Below, piece after piece: positions 7,985 to 15,921 of a stretch of 15,936 nt of DNA. Each line of letters begins with the position of its first letter. Position 1 is the first letter of the stretch. Below the pieces are notes generated by a model. That model saw nothing but the letters and a program-made list of their open reading frames with translations, did not search any database and was not told the DNA's origin. Origin of the DNA: DASYQD01 sp036005845 (GTDB lineage Bacteria; Acidobacteriota; Thermoanaerobaculia; Multivoradales; JAIOJS01); assembly GCA_036005845.1 (NCBI GenBank), contig DASYQD010000122.1, forward strand, positions 1 to 15,936, written 5' to 3'. The translations under genes and the position numbers were made by a program.

Positions 7985-10228
7985 CTACTTCCTACCCAGC
8001 CGGTTCCACAGGTGCGTGTACGACAGCGCCAGCCGGTGCGCGAGCTGCTCGTTGGTCACGCTGGCCCCGTGGCCGCCCTCGATCTCTTCGTAGTAGGTGA
8101 CGTCGTAGCCCTGCTCCTCGAGCCGCGCCGCCATCTTGCGAGCGTGGCCGGGATGGACGCGGTCGTCGCGCGTCGAGAGGTAGAAGAAGATCGGCGGGTA
8201 TCCTTTGCCGGCCTGGGCGTTCTGGTACGGCGAGTACTTGCTGATGTAGGCCCATTCCTCGGGCTTGTCGGGGTCGCCGTACTCCGCCATCCAGCTGGCG
8301 CCGGCGAGCATCTTGTGGTACTTGCGCATGTCGGCGAGCGGCGAGCCGCAGATCACGGCGCCGTAGAGATCGGGGCGGCGGATCATCGTCGACAGCACGA
8401 GCAGGCCGCCGTTGCTGCGCCCCTCGATGCCGAGGTGTGCCTTCGACGTCACCTTGCGCGTGATGAGGTCGGCGGCGACCGCTTCGAAGTCCTCGTAGGC
8501 GTGCACGTGGTTGGCCTTCACGGCGCCCTGGTGCCACTTCTCGCCGAACTCGCCGCCGCCGCGGATGTTGGCGAGCACGAAGACGCCGCCGCGGCCGAGC
8601 CAGGTCTTGCCGTAGGTGCCGTAGAACTGCTCGTACGACCCCGAGTACGACGGCACCAGCTCGTTGCGGAAGCCGCCGTAGCTGAAGATGTGCGTCGGGT
8701 TGCTGCCGTCGAGCTTCATGCCCTTCGGCGCCACCTGGAAGTAGGGGACCTTGGTGCCGTCGGCCGAGGTCGTCCACTGCTGCGTCACCTCGAAGCGGCT
8801 GCCGTCGAAGGTGGGCTGCTGCTGCTTGACCTGCTGGGGCGTCGGGCTCGCGTCCGGTACGTAGTAGAGCGTCGGCGGAGTGACGAAGGACTCGTACTTG
8901 ACGAAGGCGTCGCCGCTGCTCGAGTCGACCGAGGTGATGCCGAGCGCGCCGTTGTCGGGGAACGGGATGGCGCGGCGCGACCAGCCGGCGTAGTGACGCA
9001 CCTCTCCATTCACCGTCTCGCCCGCCGGCGTCGGCTCGTAGCGGTAGAGCCGCCCGCGCACGTTGTCGAGCATGGTGACGAGGATGCCGCTCTTCGCGGC
9101 GCCGACGGCCTCGACCACCTCGTTCGGCGCCGCCTCCACCAGCACGTCCACCTTGCCCGCGCCGCCACGGAGCGCCGCCGGGTCCACGATGAGGACGCTG
9201 TCCTGCTTGAAAGTCTGGTCGCCGCGCTGCCAGTCGTCCTTCAGCGAGACGACGAGGCGACCGCCGAAGATGTCGCTGATCTCGGCGGTGGGGGGCAGCT
9301 CGAGCTTCTCGAGCTTGTCGCCGACGAGCTGCTGATAGCTGTTGGTCCAGAAGTCCGGCCCCTCGCTGACGAGGTCGACGTCGCCCCCGTCGGAGCGCAG
9401 GCGATAGCCGCTCACCGACACCGAGCTCTGCTTCCCCTCGTAGAGGGTACGCGCCTCGCCGATCGGCGTGCCGCGCTTCCATAGTTTGACGATGCGCGGG
9501 TAGCCTGAGTCGGTGAGCGAGCCCGGCCCGAAGTCGGTGCCGACGAAGAGGGTGTCCTCGTCGCGCCAGTTGACGTTGGTCTTGGCCACCGGCAGCGAGA
9601 AGCCGCCAGGGACGAAGGCGAGCGTCTCGGTGTCGAACTCACGGACTTCGTTGGCGTCGCCGCCGCCGGGCGAGAGGTCGACGAGACAGCGCTTGTAAGT
9701 CGGCTGCAGGCAGTCCATGCCGTGGAACACCCACGGCTTGCCTTCCTTGGTGGCGAGAGCGTCGACGTCGAGCACCGTCTGCCACGCCGGCTCGGGCTTC
9801 CGGAACTCGTCCAGCGTGGCGCGGCGGTAGATGCCGCGCGGATGCTTGTCGTCCTTCCAGAAGCTGTAGATCCACTTGCCGCGCTGGTTGACCTGCGGCA
9901 GCCGCGACGCCGAGTCCAGCGCCGACAGCGCCTCATCGTGGAGCTGCTTGTAGATCGGCTGCGACTCGAGCTTTGCCGCGGTGGCGGCGTTGTGCGCCTT
10001 CACCCACTGCATGGCGCGCTCGCCGTCGACCTCCTCGAGCCAGGCGTAGGGGTCCGGCTGCTCGCCGGCGGCGGACGCCATGGCGACGCCGGCATCGGGA
10101 CGCGTGAGCACGACGACGGCGCCCGGTTTCTTCTCCGCGGCGCGCGAGACGGCGACCGCGGCGAGAACGCCGGCGACGATGACGAATGGAAGCAGTGAAG
10201 CACGGAAGGGGCGGTGGGGAGCACGCAT
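7985..10228 (-). CDS. Secreted prolyl oligopeptidase family serine peptidase (S9)
   Basis: The 747-residue precursor starts at ATG 10228 with a signal peptide (basic MRAPHRPFRA, hydrophobic core about 11-29, then SRAAEKK), so it acts in the periplasm or outside. DPYAWLEEVDGERAMQWVKA (59-77) is the classic start of the S9A fold and leads into a seven-bladed propeller (about 110-480). The alpha/beta-hydrolase domain follows, with the nucleophile Ser605 in GRSNGG (603-608), the acid at Asp688 or Asp689 in STRDDRVHP, and His720 in EGGHGAS. SYGGF and NIRGGGEFGEKWH are further family blocks. These enzymes cleave short peptides after proline. The frame stays open to 10546, but the added residues have no conserved features and place the signal peptide internally, so the later ATG is preferred. 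It is divergent from the Asp-box gene and heads the operon with the DUF1697 gene. Confidence 0.94.
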   Translation of the reverse strand: MRAPHRPFRASLLPFVIVAGVLAAVAVSRAAEKKPGAVVVLTRPDAGVAMASAAGEQPDPYAWLEEVDGERAMQWVKAHNAATAAKLESQPIYKQLHDEALSALDSASRLPQVNQRGKWIYSFWKDDKHPRGIYRRATLDEFRKPEPAWQTVLDVDALATKEGKPWVFHGMDCLQPTYKRCLVDLSPGGGDANEVREFDTETLAFVPGGFSLPVAKTNVNWRDEDTLFVGTDFGPGSLTDSGYPRIVKLWKRGTPIGEARTLYEGKQSSVSVSGYRLRSDGGDVDLVSEGPDFWTNSYQQLVGDKLEKLELPPTAEISDIFGGRLVVSLKDDWQRGDQTFKQDSVLIVDPAALRGGAGKVDVLVEAAPNEVVEAVGAAKSGILVTMLDNVRGRLYRYEPTPAGETVNGEVRHYAGWSRRAIPFPDNGALGITSVDSSSGDAFVKYESFVTPPTLYYVPDASPTPQQVKQQQPTFDGSRFEVTQQWTTSADGTKVPYFQVAPKGMKLDGSNPTHIFSYGGFRNELVPSYSGSYEQFYGTYGKTWLGRGGVFVLANIRGGGEFGEKWHQGAVKANHVHAYEDFEAVAADLITRKVTSKAHLGIEGRSNGGLLVLSTMIRRPDLYGAVICGSPLADMRKYHKMLAGASWMAEYGDPDKPEEWAYISKYSPYQNAQAGKGYPPIFFYLSTRDDRVHPGHARKMAARLEEQGYDVTYYEEIEGGHGASVTNEQLAHRLALSYTHLWNRLGRK

Positions 10229-10271
10229 GGCCGCGGATGGTACCAGGGCGGTGAGCGGCGGCTGAGGAGTT

Positions 10272-10293
10272 CTCCCCAGCGCCGCTGGGGGAG
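10272..10293. promoter_or_regulatory. Strong hairpin in the divergent intergenic region
   Basis: CCCCAGC (10274-10280) pairs with GCTGGGG (10284-10290) around a 3-base loop, extendable by two pairs past a bulged G. It sits in the 174-base region between the divergent peptidase and Asp-box genes. The role is unknown: it could be an operator-like palindrome or a leader stem for either gene. Confidence 0.35.
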
Positions 10294-10339
10294 TCGCCGG
10301 TCGCGGCGGGCACTCGCGTCGCACGACGATGGAGGTGTT

Positions 10340-10380
10340 GCCGGGCCTTCGTCCGGCTCCCGCCGCCCCGAATGCGGCGG
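10340..10380 (+). promoter_or_regulatory. Tandem hairpins in the leader of the Asp-box protein gene
   Basis: Two small hairpins precede the ribosome binding site: GCCGG (10340-10344) with CCGGC (10353-10357), and CCGCCGC (10360-10366) with GCGGCGG (10374-10380). The second ends 9 bases before the GGAGG. They may shape translation initiation or be chance structure in GC-rich DNA. I recognise no known riboswitch. Confidence 0.3.
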
Positions 10381-10389
10381 ACCCCTTCC

Positions 10390-10402
10390 GGAGGTCGCTG
10401 CC
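10390..10402 (+). promoter_or_regulatory. Strong Shine-Dalgarno fixing the start at ATG 10403
   Basis: GGAGG at 10390-10394 lies 8 bases before ATG 10403. That ATG also begins a clear signal peptide. The open frame extends upstream to 10214, but the sequence there shows no protein features. Confidence 0.8.
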
Positions 10403-13400
10403 ATGCTCGCCACCGCCCGCTTCCGCCGCTGCAACGCCTGGTCGCTCGCGCTCGTCTTCGCCTCGCTGCTGCCGCTTCTGCCGGTGCCGCTCTTCGCCGC
10501 CGATCCCGACGGTCCCGAGCACGAGGCCGAGATCGACGACCTGCACTTCGAGCCGCTGTCGCTCGAGCCCGCCATCTTCAACTTCCCCGATCCCGAGTTC
10601 GCCCGCGTCGGCTCGCTGATCGCCGTCGGCAAGGCGTCGATCCAGGAGCGCCGCTGGTGGTACCGCGCCGCCGAGCGCTACGCGCCTTTCGAAGGCGTGC
10701 CCGCCGCGGACTGGAAGCTACGCGCCTACCAGGCCGGTCTAGCGATCTCGCATACCTCGAGCGCGGCCTCGGCGCCGGGCGACAAGTCGGCGGCGAGCCC
10801 GATCTACAACTGGGTGTCGATCGGTCCCAACGGCAACTACGAGACCGAGCGCATGAACGGCGGCCCGGGCGCGCTCGACCAGGGGCGCGTCACCTCGCTG
10901 TGGACGCACATGAACGGCGCGCAGGTGGTCAACAAGCAGGCGCTCTTCGCCGGCACTGCCGACGGCGGGCTCTGGAAGTCGGTCGACGGCGGCGCGCACT
11001 GGGTGCCGCTCTCCGACTTCATGCCGTCGATGGCCGTGGGCGCCTTCGACGTGCTGCCCGGCAGCGACCTCGTCAACTACAGCGACGCGACGATCTATCT
11101 CGGCACCGGCGAGGGGAACTTCTCGCAGCCCGACAAGGACGGCGTCGGCGTGCTCAAGTCGACCGACGGCGGCCGCAGCTGGACCATTCAATCGCTGCCG
11201 TTCCGCGGCGACGAGGTGGGCATCCCCGGCCAGCACCGCATGCGGCGCCTCAAGATCGATCGCAGCGTGCCCGGCGGCCAGTCGGTGTGGGTGGCCGGCG
11301 ACGGCGGCGTGTACCACACGACCAACGGCGGCACGACCTGGCAGCTCGTCACCAGTCTGCCCTACACCGGCGCACCGCCCACCGCCGCCTTCCCCGGCGG
11401 CTGCTGGACCGAGGCGGCGAGCGACTTCCTCATCGTGCCGCGCCCGACCGGAGGCCCGGCGTTCGTCGCCGCCTTCGGCCGCCCCAACAACGCCGCCTGC
11501 GCCGCCACCGGCGGCGTGGCGCAGACCGCCAACGCCTCGCGCGCCAACAACGGGATCTACCGCTCGCTCGACGGCGGCACCACCTGGACGAAGCTGCCGT
11601 TCGACCTCGTAGCGCCAGGCGGCGTGTCTGGAGACATCGGCCGCATCACCCTGCTGCAGGCGCCGTCGAACCCCAAGCATGTCTACGTGCTGGTGTCGCG
11701 CACGGTGGACAACAAGTCGGGCGGCATCTACTCGACGCTCGACGTCACCGCGCCCGCGTTCACGTGGACTACCGGCGCCAACGACCCGACCACCGAGTGG
11801 ACCAACGGTCAGGGCTGGTACAACCTCATCGGCTCGGTGAGCCCGGCCGACGAGAACCGCCTCATCGTCGCCGGCCTCGACAACTACCTGTCGACCGACG
11901 GCGGTGCCACGCTGACCAAGATCTCCGGCTGGAGCGCCGCGGACGAGACCTGGTCGCACGCCGACCACCATGCCGCGATCTGGGTCGACGAGTCGACCTA
12001 CTACGACGGTAACGACGGCGGTGTCTTCGTCGCCACGATCGACGGCGACAACGTCACCTGGCAGAACCGCAACGGCGGCGGCCTCTCGACGCTGCAGTTC
12101 TACGGCATCTCGCAGAGCGCCGCCGACCCCTACAAGATCAACGGCGGCCTGCAGGACAACGGCCACGCGCTGCTCTCGCGCGGCCGCTGGCAGGCCACCT
12201 ACGGCGGAGACGGCGGCTTCGCGGCCACCGACCAGCGCGACGACAGCCAGGCGTACGAGGAGTACGTCTACGGCGCCATCCGCCACTCCGACAGCGCCGG
12301 CGACGGCTGGCTCGACACCGGCTGCATGCAGACCTACGGCGCCTGCCCGGGCAACTGCGGCACCGGCACCGCCTGCAACCCCGACCAGCACAGCGCCTTC
12401 ATCGCCCACTTCACGCTCGACAGCGGCAACCAGAGCGTCATGTACGTGGGGACCAACCTCATCTACAAGAACCCGCAGGCGGACCAGGCCGGGAAGGTGT
12501 GGCAGCCGCTGGCGCCCGCCGGCACCACGGCCGGCGACTTCGTCTACGGCAACACCAGCTCGCGCGCCTACGTCAACATGGTGCACACGCCGAAGGCCAA
12601 CCGCGTCAGCGGCGCCCCGGTGCCGAGCTCGCAGATCCTCTACGCCGCCACCTCGACCGGCCGCATCTGGCGCAGCGACGACGGCGGCACGACCTGGCGC
12701 GACTTGACCAAGGCGCCGCTGCCGGTCAGCTCGACGACGGCGGGACGCTCGCTCAACTGGGTGGACACCGATCCGCTGAACGCCGAGCACGTGGTGATCG
12801 TCTACAGCGGCTGGACGGCGTCGACCTCGCCGGCGATCGCCGGTCACGTCTTCCGCTCGCTCGACGGCGGCACCACCTGGACCGACGTCTCCGGCGCGCT
12901 GCCCGACGAGCCGTTCAACACCATCGCCGTCAACCCGAACCCCGGCAAGAACGGCCAGGTCTTTGCCGGCTCCGACGGCGGCGTCTACGTGAACGACGAT
13001 CTGTGGGGAAGCGGCGGCTGGTCGAAGATCAACAACGGCACGCTGCCCAACGTGTCGGTGAACATGCTCGAGTTCACCAACGCCACCAACCCCAAGCGCC
13101 TGCGCGCCGCCACGCACGGCCGCGGCGTGTGGGAGCTCTTCGAGCTCAGCACGCAGAAGCTCGAGCTCGACAAGGCGAGCTACGGCTGCACCGACATGGT
13201 CAACGTCGAGCTGGTGTCGACCGACGCCGGCACCGGCACGCAGACGGTGACCGTGACCTCGGCCGCCGAGCCCGCCGGCGAGTCGGTGACGCTCGTCGAG
13301 AGCCCGCTCGGCTCGGGCATCTTCCGCGGCCAGCTCCGCCTGGCGTCGGCGGGAACGAGCGGCGACGGCCGCCTCACGGTGTGGAATGCCGACGCGCTCT

Positions 13401-15142
13401 CGGCGAGCTGGCGCGCCGGCGTGCTGCAGGCGAGTGCGGTCGTCGACTGCAGCGTCTGCGACGGCTCCGCCGCCACCGGCGGCAACCTGCGGGTCGAGAC
13501 CTTCAGCCTCTCGACGCAGGGCGGCGACGGCGACGAGTTCCTCGACAACTGCGAGTACGGCATCGTCACCTTCGGTCTGCGCAACGTCGGCGCGGGGGCG
13601 CTCAACAACGTGCGCGTCGCCGGCGTCACCTCGTCGAACCCGTCGGTGCGCGTGCGCCGCCTGCCGGTGTTGAGCGGCTCGCTGCCGCAGTGCGGCACCA
13701 CCTTCGGCATCGTGCGCGTCGAAGCTGCCGGCATGCAGCCGGGCGAACGCGTCACGCTCGACATCCAGCTCACCTCCGACGAGATGGCCGCCAGCGGCGT
13801 CAGCCGCACGCTCCATGTCGTCTACGACCCGGCGGAGCAGGACTTCGCCCGCCTCGCCAGCAAGACCTTCTCGTTCGAGAGCGGCATGGAGGGTTGGCAG
13901 GCGGTCGCCGGCAGCTTCCTGCCCAGCACCGCCAACGGCGGCGGCGCGCAGCTCACCGGCACCTACCTCAAGTCCTCGTCGCTCACCTCAGGCATCTGCG
14001 ACCAGGTGCGCTCGCCGGTGGTGAAGCTTACCGGCACCTCGACGCTGACCATCTACAACCAGTTCTCCACCGAGCCGATGAGCGACGCCTGGTACGACCG
14101 CGCCAACGTCGGCATCTTCGACGTCGGCGCCGGCACCCGCGCGACGGTGGTGCCGGGCGGGGGCCGGCCGTATCTCGCCGACGGTCCCGGTGGGGTGTGC
14201 GTCACGGGCGGCCAGCCCGGTTGGGCCGGTCCGGGTCCCGGCTGGCTGCCCAGTACGTGGTCGCCCGCGGACCTCGGCGCGGCGGCGCTCGCCGGCAAGA
14301 AGGTGCAGCTCGACGTCGCGTACGGCACCGACTCGAGCGTCTCGCTCACCGGCCTGCAGATCGACGAGGTGACGCTCACCGACTTCGACCTCCAGGGCGC
14401 CGACGCGCAGTCCGATGCCTGCTCGTTCTGCACGCCCGAGATCGACGACTACGACCCCGGCGTCGAGTACAGCGGCGGCTGGTTCGGCTTCAACGATGCG
14501 AACGCGACGACCGGCCGCTACCACGTGCGCGACGGGGGCACGGCGGGCGCGGTGGCGCGGGTGGTCTTCGACGGCGCCAGCATCACCTACCTCTACGGCA
14601 TGGCGAAGGACGGCGGCACCGCCGACCTCTACCTCGACGGCGTGAAGGTGGCGACGCTCTCGTACCTCGACAGCGCCACGACCTTCGGGCACGCGGTTAC
14701 CTACGCCAATCTCGGCGCCGGCACGCACATCTTCGAGGTGCGGCACGTCTCCGGCAGCGTCTACGTCGACGGCTTCCGCTTCAACTGCGCGAGCGGCGGC
14801 GGCGCCGACGGCGAGGCTTCGCGTTACGCGAGCACGCAGAGCGACAGCACCGCGAGGTCGACCGACGGGCCGGTGATCACGCGGCTCGTGCAGGTGATGC
14901 CCGGCGACCTCGGGCTGTCGGTGCTGGTCAACGGGCTGGCGGCGCCGCTGACGGTGCAGTTGCTCGGGCCGCTGGGCAACGTGGTGGCGAGCGGCGGCGC
15001 GCGCGTGGCCGGGTTCACCGCCTCGGGATTGGACGCCGGTGCGCTGGCGCCGGGGACTTACACCGTGAAGTTTGCCAACACGCTGTTGCTCGGGAAGACC
15101 GCGCAGGTGAGCATCATGCGCACTTACCCGAAGGCGCCCTGA
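10403..15142 (+). CDS. Large secreted Asp-box (sortilin/VPS10-like) beta-propeller protein with C-terminal beta-sandwich modules
   Basis: This 1579-residue protein has a signal peptide (basic start, hydrophobic core about 14-30, FAADPDG). Asp-box motifs of the form S-x-D-G-G-x-x-W lie at 192-200, 252-260, 305-313, 387-395, 757-765 and 818-826, with weaker ones at 444-455 and 496-504. GGLQDNG (581-587) and GGDGGF (601-606) are typical of bacterial sortilin-like propellers. A Cys-rich insert (641-658) interrupts it. After residue 915 come a beta-sandwich starting at KLELDKASYGCTD, a module with GDGDEFLDNCEYG (1041-1053) like the N-terminal strand regions of secreted peptidases, a jelly-roll-like part from FSFESGMEGW (1156), and a sandwich (1356-1460) like carbohydrate-binding folds. 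It ends in a strand-rich domain (1490-1575). It may bind proteins or glycans; no catalytic site is evident. Family call firm, function unknown. Confidence 0.88.
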   Translation: MLATARFRRCNAWSLALVFASLLPLLPVPLFAADPDGPEHEAEIDDLHFEPLSLEPAIFNFPDPEFARVGSLIAVGKASIQERRWWYRAAERYAPFEGVPAADWKLRAYQAGLAISHTSSAASAPGDKSAASPIYNWVSIGPNGNYETERMNGGPGALDQGRVTSLWTHMNGAQVVNKQALFAGTADGGLWKSVDGGAHWVPLSDFMPSMAVGAFDVLPGSDLVNYSDATIYLGTGEGNFSQPDKDGVGVLKSTDGGRSWTIQSLPFRGDEVGIPGQHRMRRLKIDRSVPGGQSVWVAGDGGVYHTTNGGTTWQLVTSLPYTGAPPTAAFPGGCWTEAASDFLIVPRPTGGPAFVAAFGRPNNAACAATGGVAQTANASRANNGIYRSLDGGTTWTKLPFDLVAPGGVSGDIGRITLLQAPSNPKHVYVLVSRTVDNKSGGIYSTLDVTAPAFTWTTGANDPTTEWTNGQGWYNLIGSVSPADENRLIVAGLDNYLSTDGGATLTKISGWSAADETWSHADHHAAIWVDESTYYDGNDGGVFVATIDGDNVTWQNRNGGGLSTLQFYGISQSAADPYKINGGLQDNGHALLSRGRWQATYGGDGGFAATDQRDDSQAYEEYVYGAIRHSDSAGDGWLDTGCMQTYGACPGNCGTGTACNPDQHSAFIAHFTLDSGNQSVMYVGTNLIYKNPQADQAGKVWQPLAPAGTTAGDFVYGNTSSRAYVNMVHTPKANRVSGAPVPSSQILYAATSTGRIWRSDDGGTTWRDLTKAPLPVSSTTAGRSLNWVDTDPLNAEHVVIVYSGWTASTSPAIAGHVFRSLDGGTTWTDVSGALPDEPFNTIAVNPNPGKNGQVFAGSDGGVYVNDDLWGSGGWSKINNGTLPNVSVNMLEFTNATNPKRLRAATHGRGVWELFELSTQKLELDKASYGCTDMVNVELVSTDAGTGTQTVTVTSAAEPAGESVTLVESPLGSGIFRGQLRLASAGTSGDGRLTVWNADALSASWRAGVLQASAVVDCSVCDGSAATGGNLRVETFSLSTQGGDGDEFLDNCEYGIVTFGLRNVGAGALNNVRVAGVTSSNPSVRVRRLPVLSGSLPQCGTTFGIVRVEAAGMQPGERVTLDIQLTSDEMAASGVSRTLHVVYDPAEQDFARLASKTFSFESGMEGWQAVAGSFLPSTANGGGAQLTGTYLKSSSLTSGICDQVRSPVVKLTGTSTLTIYNQFSTEPMSDAWYDRANVGIFDVGAGTRATVVPGGGRPYLADGPGGVCVTGGQPGWAGPGPGWLPSTWSPADLGAAALAGKKVQLDVAYGTDSSVSLTGLQIDEVTLTDFDLQGADAQSDACSFCTPEIDDYDPGVEYSGGWFGFNDANATTGRYHVRDGGTAGAVARVVFDGASITYLYGMAKDGGTADLYLDGVKVATLSYLDSATTFGHAVTYANLGAGTHIFEVRHVSGSVYVDGFRFNCASGGGADGEASRYASTQSDSTARSTDGPVITRLVQVMPGDLGLSVLVNGLAAPLTVQLLGPLGNVVASGGARVAGFTASGLDAGALAPGTYTVKFANTLLLGKTAQVSIMRTYPKAP

Positions 15143-15250
15143 AGCGAGTGAGTCGGCGGCCGGCGAACCGCGCTGGTCGCCGACTTGCGAGAGCCGGACC
15201 GCGGCGCTGAGGACTGCGGTCGTTGGTGACCAACCGGCCGGCGTGTGCTG
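15143..15250 (+). other. Non-coding region after the Asp-box gene
   Basis: No supported gene is present between the Asp-box gene stop and the first large inverted repeat. Apart from the terminator-like hairpin at 15151-15185, a small hairpin (GTTGG 15222-15226 with CCAAC 15230-15234) lies just before the repeat cluster. Confidence 0.5.
15151..15185 (+). terminator. Hairpin after the Asp-box gene, possible terminator
   Basis: AGTCGGCG (15151-15158) pairs with CGCCGACT (15178-15185), and GCC/GGT can extend the stem inward. It begins 9 bases after the stop of the Asp-box gene. There is no U tract, so factor-independent termination is uncertain. Confidence 0.45.
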
Positions 15251-15408
15251 GCGGATCCGAGGGCCGTCGCCGCGGCACCGGCCCGCCTACAGTGCTTGTT
15301 GAGAGGTAGAGGGCGGGCCTCCACCTCCAGGCGCCGGTTCTGAGGTGGTACCGGAACTCCCGCACGAGCGCCTTCCGGAGGTGCCGCCGCGACGGCCCTC
15401 GGATCCGC
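15251..15408. repeat. 29-bp near-perfect inverted repeat enclosing three hairpins (four-way junction)
   Basis: Arms 15251-15279 and 15380-15408 are reverse complements at 28 of 29 positions; the mismatch is C15271/C15388. Between them are three self-complementary segments placed almost end to end: GGCCCGCC (15280-15287) with GGCGGGCC (15312-15319), CCACCTC (15321-15327) with GAGGTGG (15342-15348), and CCGGAA (15351-15356) with TTCCGG (15373-15378). Only 0 to 2 bases separate neighbouring stems, so the strand could fold as a cloverleaf with a long closing stem. Weaker similarity continues outside the arms (GCACACGCC on the right, its complement near 15242-15250 on the left). No tRNA features such as a TPsiC loop or anticodon stem fit. 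It could be a structured RNA or a palindromic repeat element. Confidence 0.7.
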
Positions 15409-15921
15409 CGGACGCACACGCCTACTCGAGTGGATGCCGAGCGTCCTGTTGGCTAGCTCGAGTGTCGCCGTGGTTCGCCACGCTCTCTACCTCGCGCTCT
15501 TTCCACGTGGCGATACAACCATCGTCGTGCCGCTAGTGATTCGCTATCGCGCCGACCCCACAGCGTGGCCCACTCGCGGTCCAGTCGGGTCGCCGGAAGG
15601 GGCGAGTCGCTTCGCTCCGCCGGGAGGAACGCTGTCGATGCGCTGTCGCATCTTGCTGGCGGAAATAGTGGCGGCGAGAGCGAAGCGAATCGCCGCCTCC
15701 GGCGACCACAGTGGAGCGCGAGTTGTGACGGGAGAGTCGGCGGCGCGCATTCGTTGCCCGAGCGGCACGACGAACTTTTGGTCGCCACTCTCAAGCGAGC
15801 GCGAGGCAGAGAGCCGCACCCACCACGGCAGCACCCGAGCTCGCCGACAGGAAGCTCGACCACCACAGATGAAGGCGTTCGCGCCAGCCGGGTGCGGAGG
15901 GCGCCGCGGTGGGGCCTCCGG
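15375..15921. repeat. Long imperfect palindrome, arms of about 245 bp, unrecognised element
   Basis: The plus strand from 15375 aligns with the reverse complement read back from 15921. It runs nearly gap-free for about 245 bases, to 15617 and 15678. Identity is roughly 70% by eye and rises in blocks such as TCCTGT-GGC, GCCGTGG, TCTCT-CCTCGCGCTC and CGTCGTGCCGCT. The spacing between the last block and the apical stem is the same in both arms (54 bases). The first 29 to 40 bases of the left arm also recur inverted at 15240-15279, making three copies in alternating orientation. Each arm has an open frame in the same relative phase, but differences are spread over all codon positions. This favours a non-coding repeat over a gene. 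I do not recognise the family. Confidence 0.65.
15589..15706. repeat. Apical 29-bp stem-loop of the long palindrome
   Basis: Arms 15589-15617 and 15678-15706 match at 26 of 29 positions as inverted copies. The outer part is GTCGCCGG/CCGGCGAC and the inner part centres on TCGCTTCGCTC/GAGCGAAGCGA. A bulged A and five more pairs (CGCCG/CGGCG) extend it toward a loop of about 50 bases. Pairing here is much better kept than in the rest of the palindrome, so this stem may be the functional core. Confidence 0.65.

Noticed and set aside
7928..9484. Plus-strand 518-codon open frame opposite the peptidase
   Set aside because: It is antisense to a well-supported S9 peptidase and has no recognisable motif.
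10229..10546. N-terminal extension of the prolyl oligopeptidase to 10546
   Set aside because: It would bury the signal peptide more than 100 residues inside and overlaps the start of the divergent Asp-box gene.
10739..13816. Very long open frame of 1025 codons on the minus strand
   Set aside because: It is the antisense shadow of the Asp-box gene, with Val/Arg/Ala-rich low-complexity translation typical of GC-rich DNA.
12499..15210. Plus-strand 903-codon open frame
   Set aside because: It is a +1 frame shadow of the Asp-box gene, composed mostly of Arg, Ala and Gly with no domain.
15280..15380. tRNA gene within the cloverleaf-like region
   Set aside because: Stem lengths and loops do not fit: no 7-base anticodon loop, no TPsiC-type arm with GTTCRA, and no plausible acceptor end.
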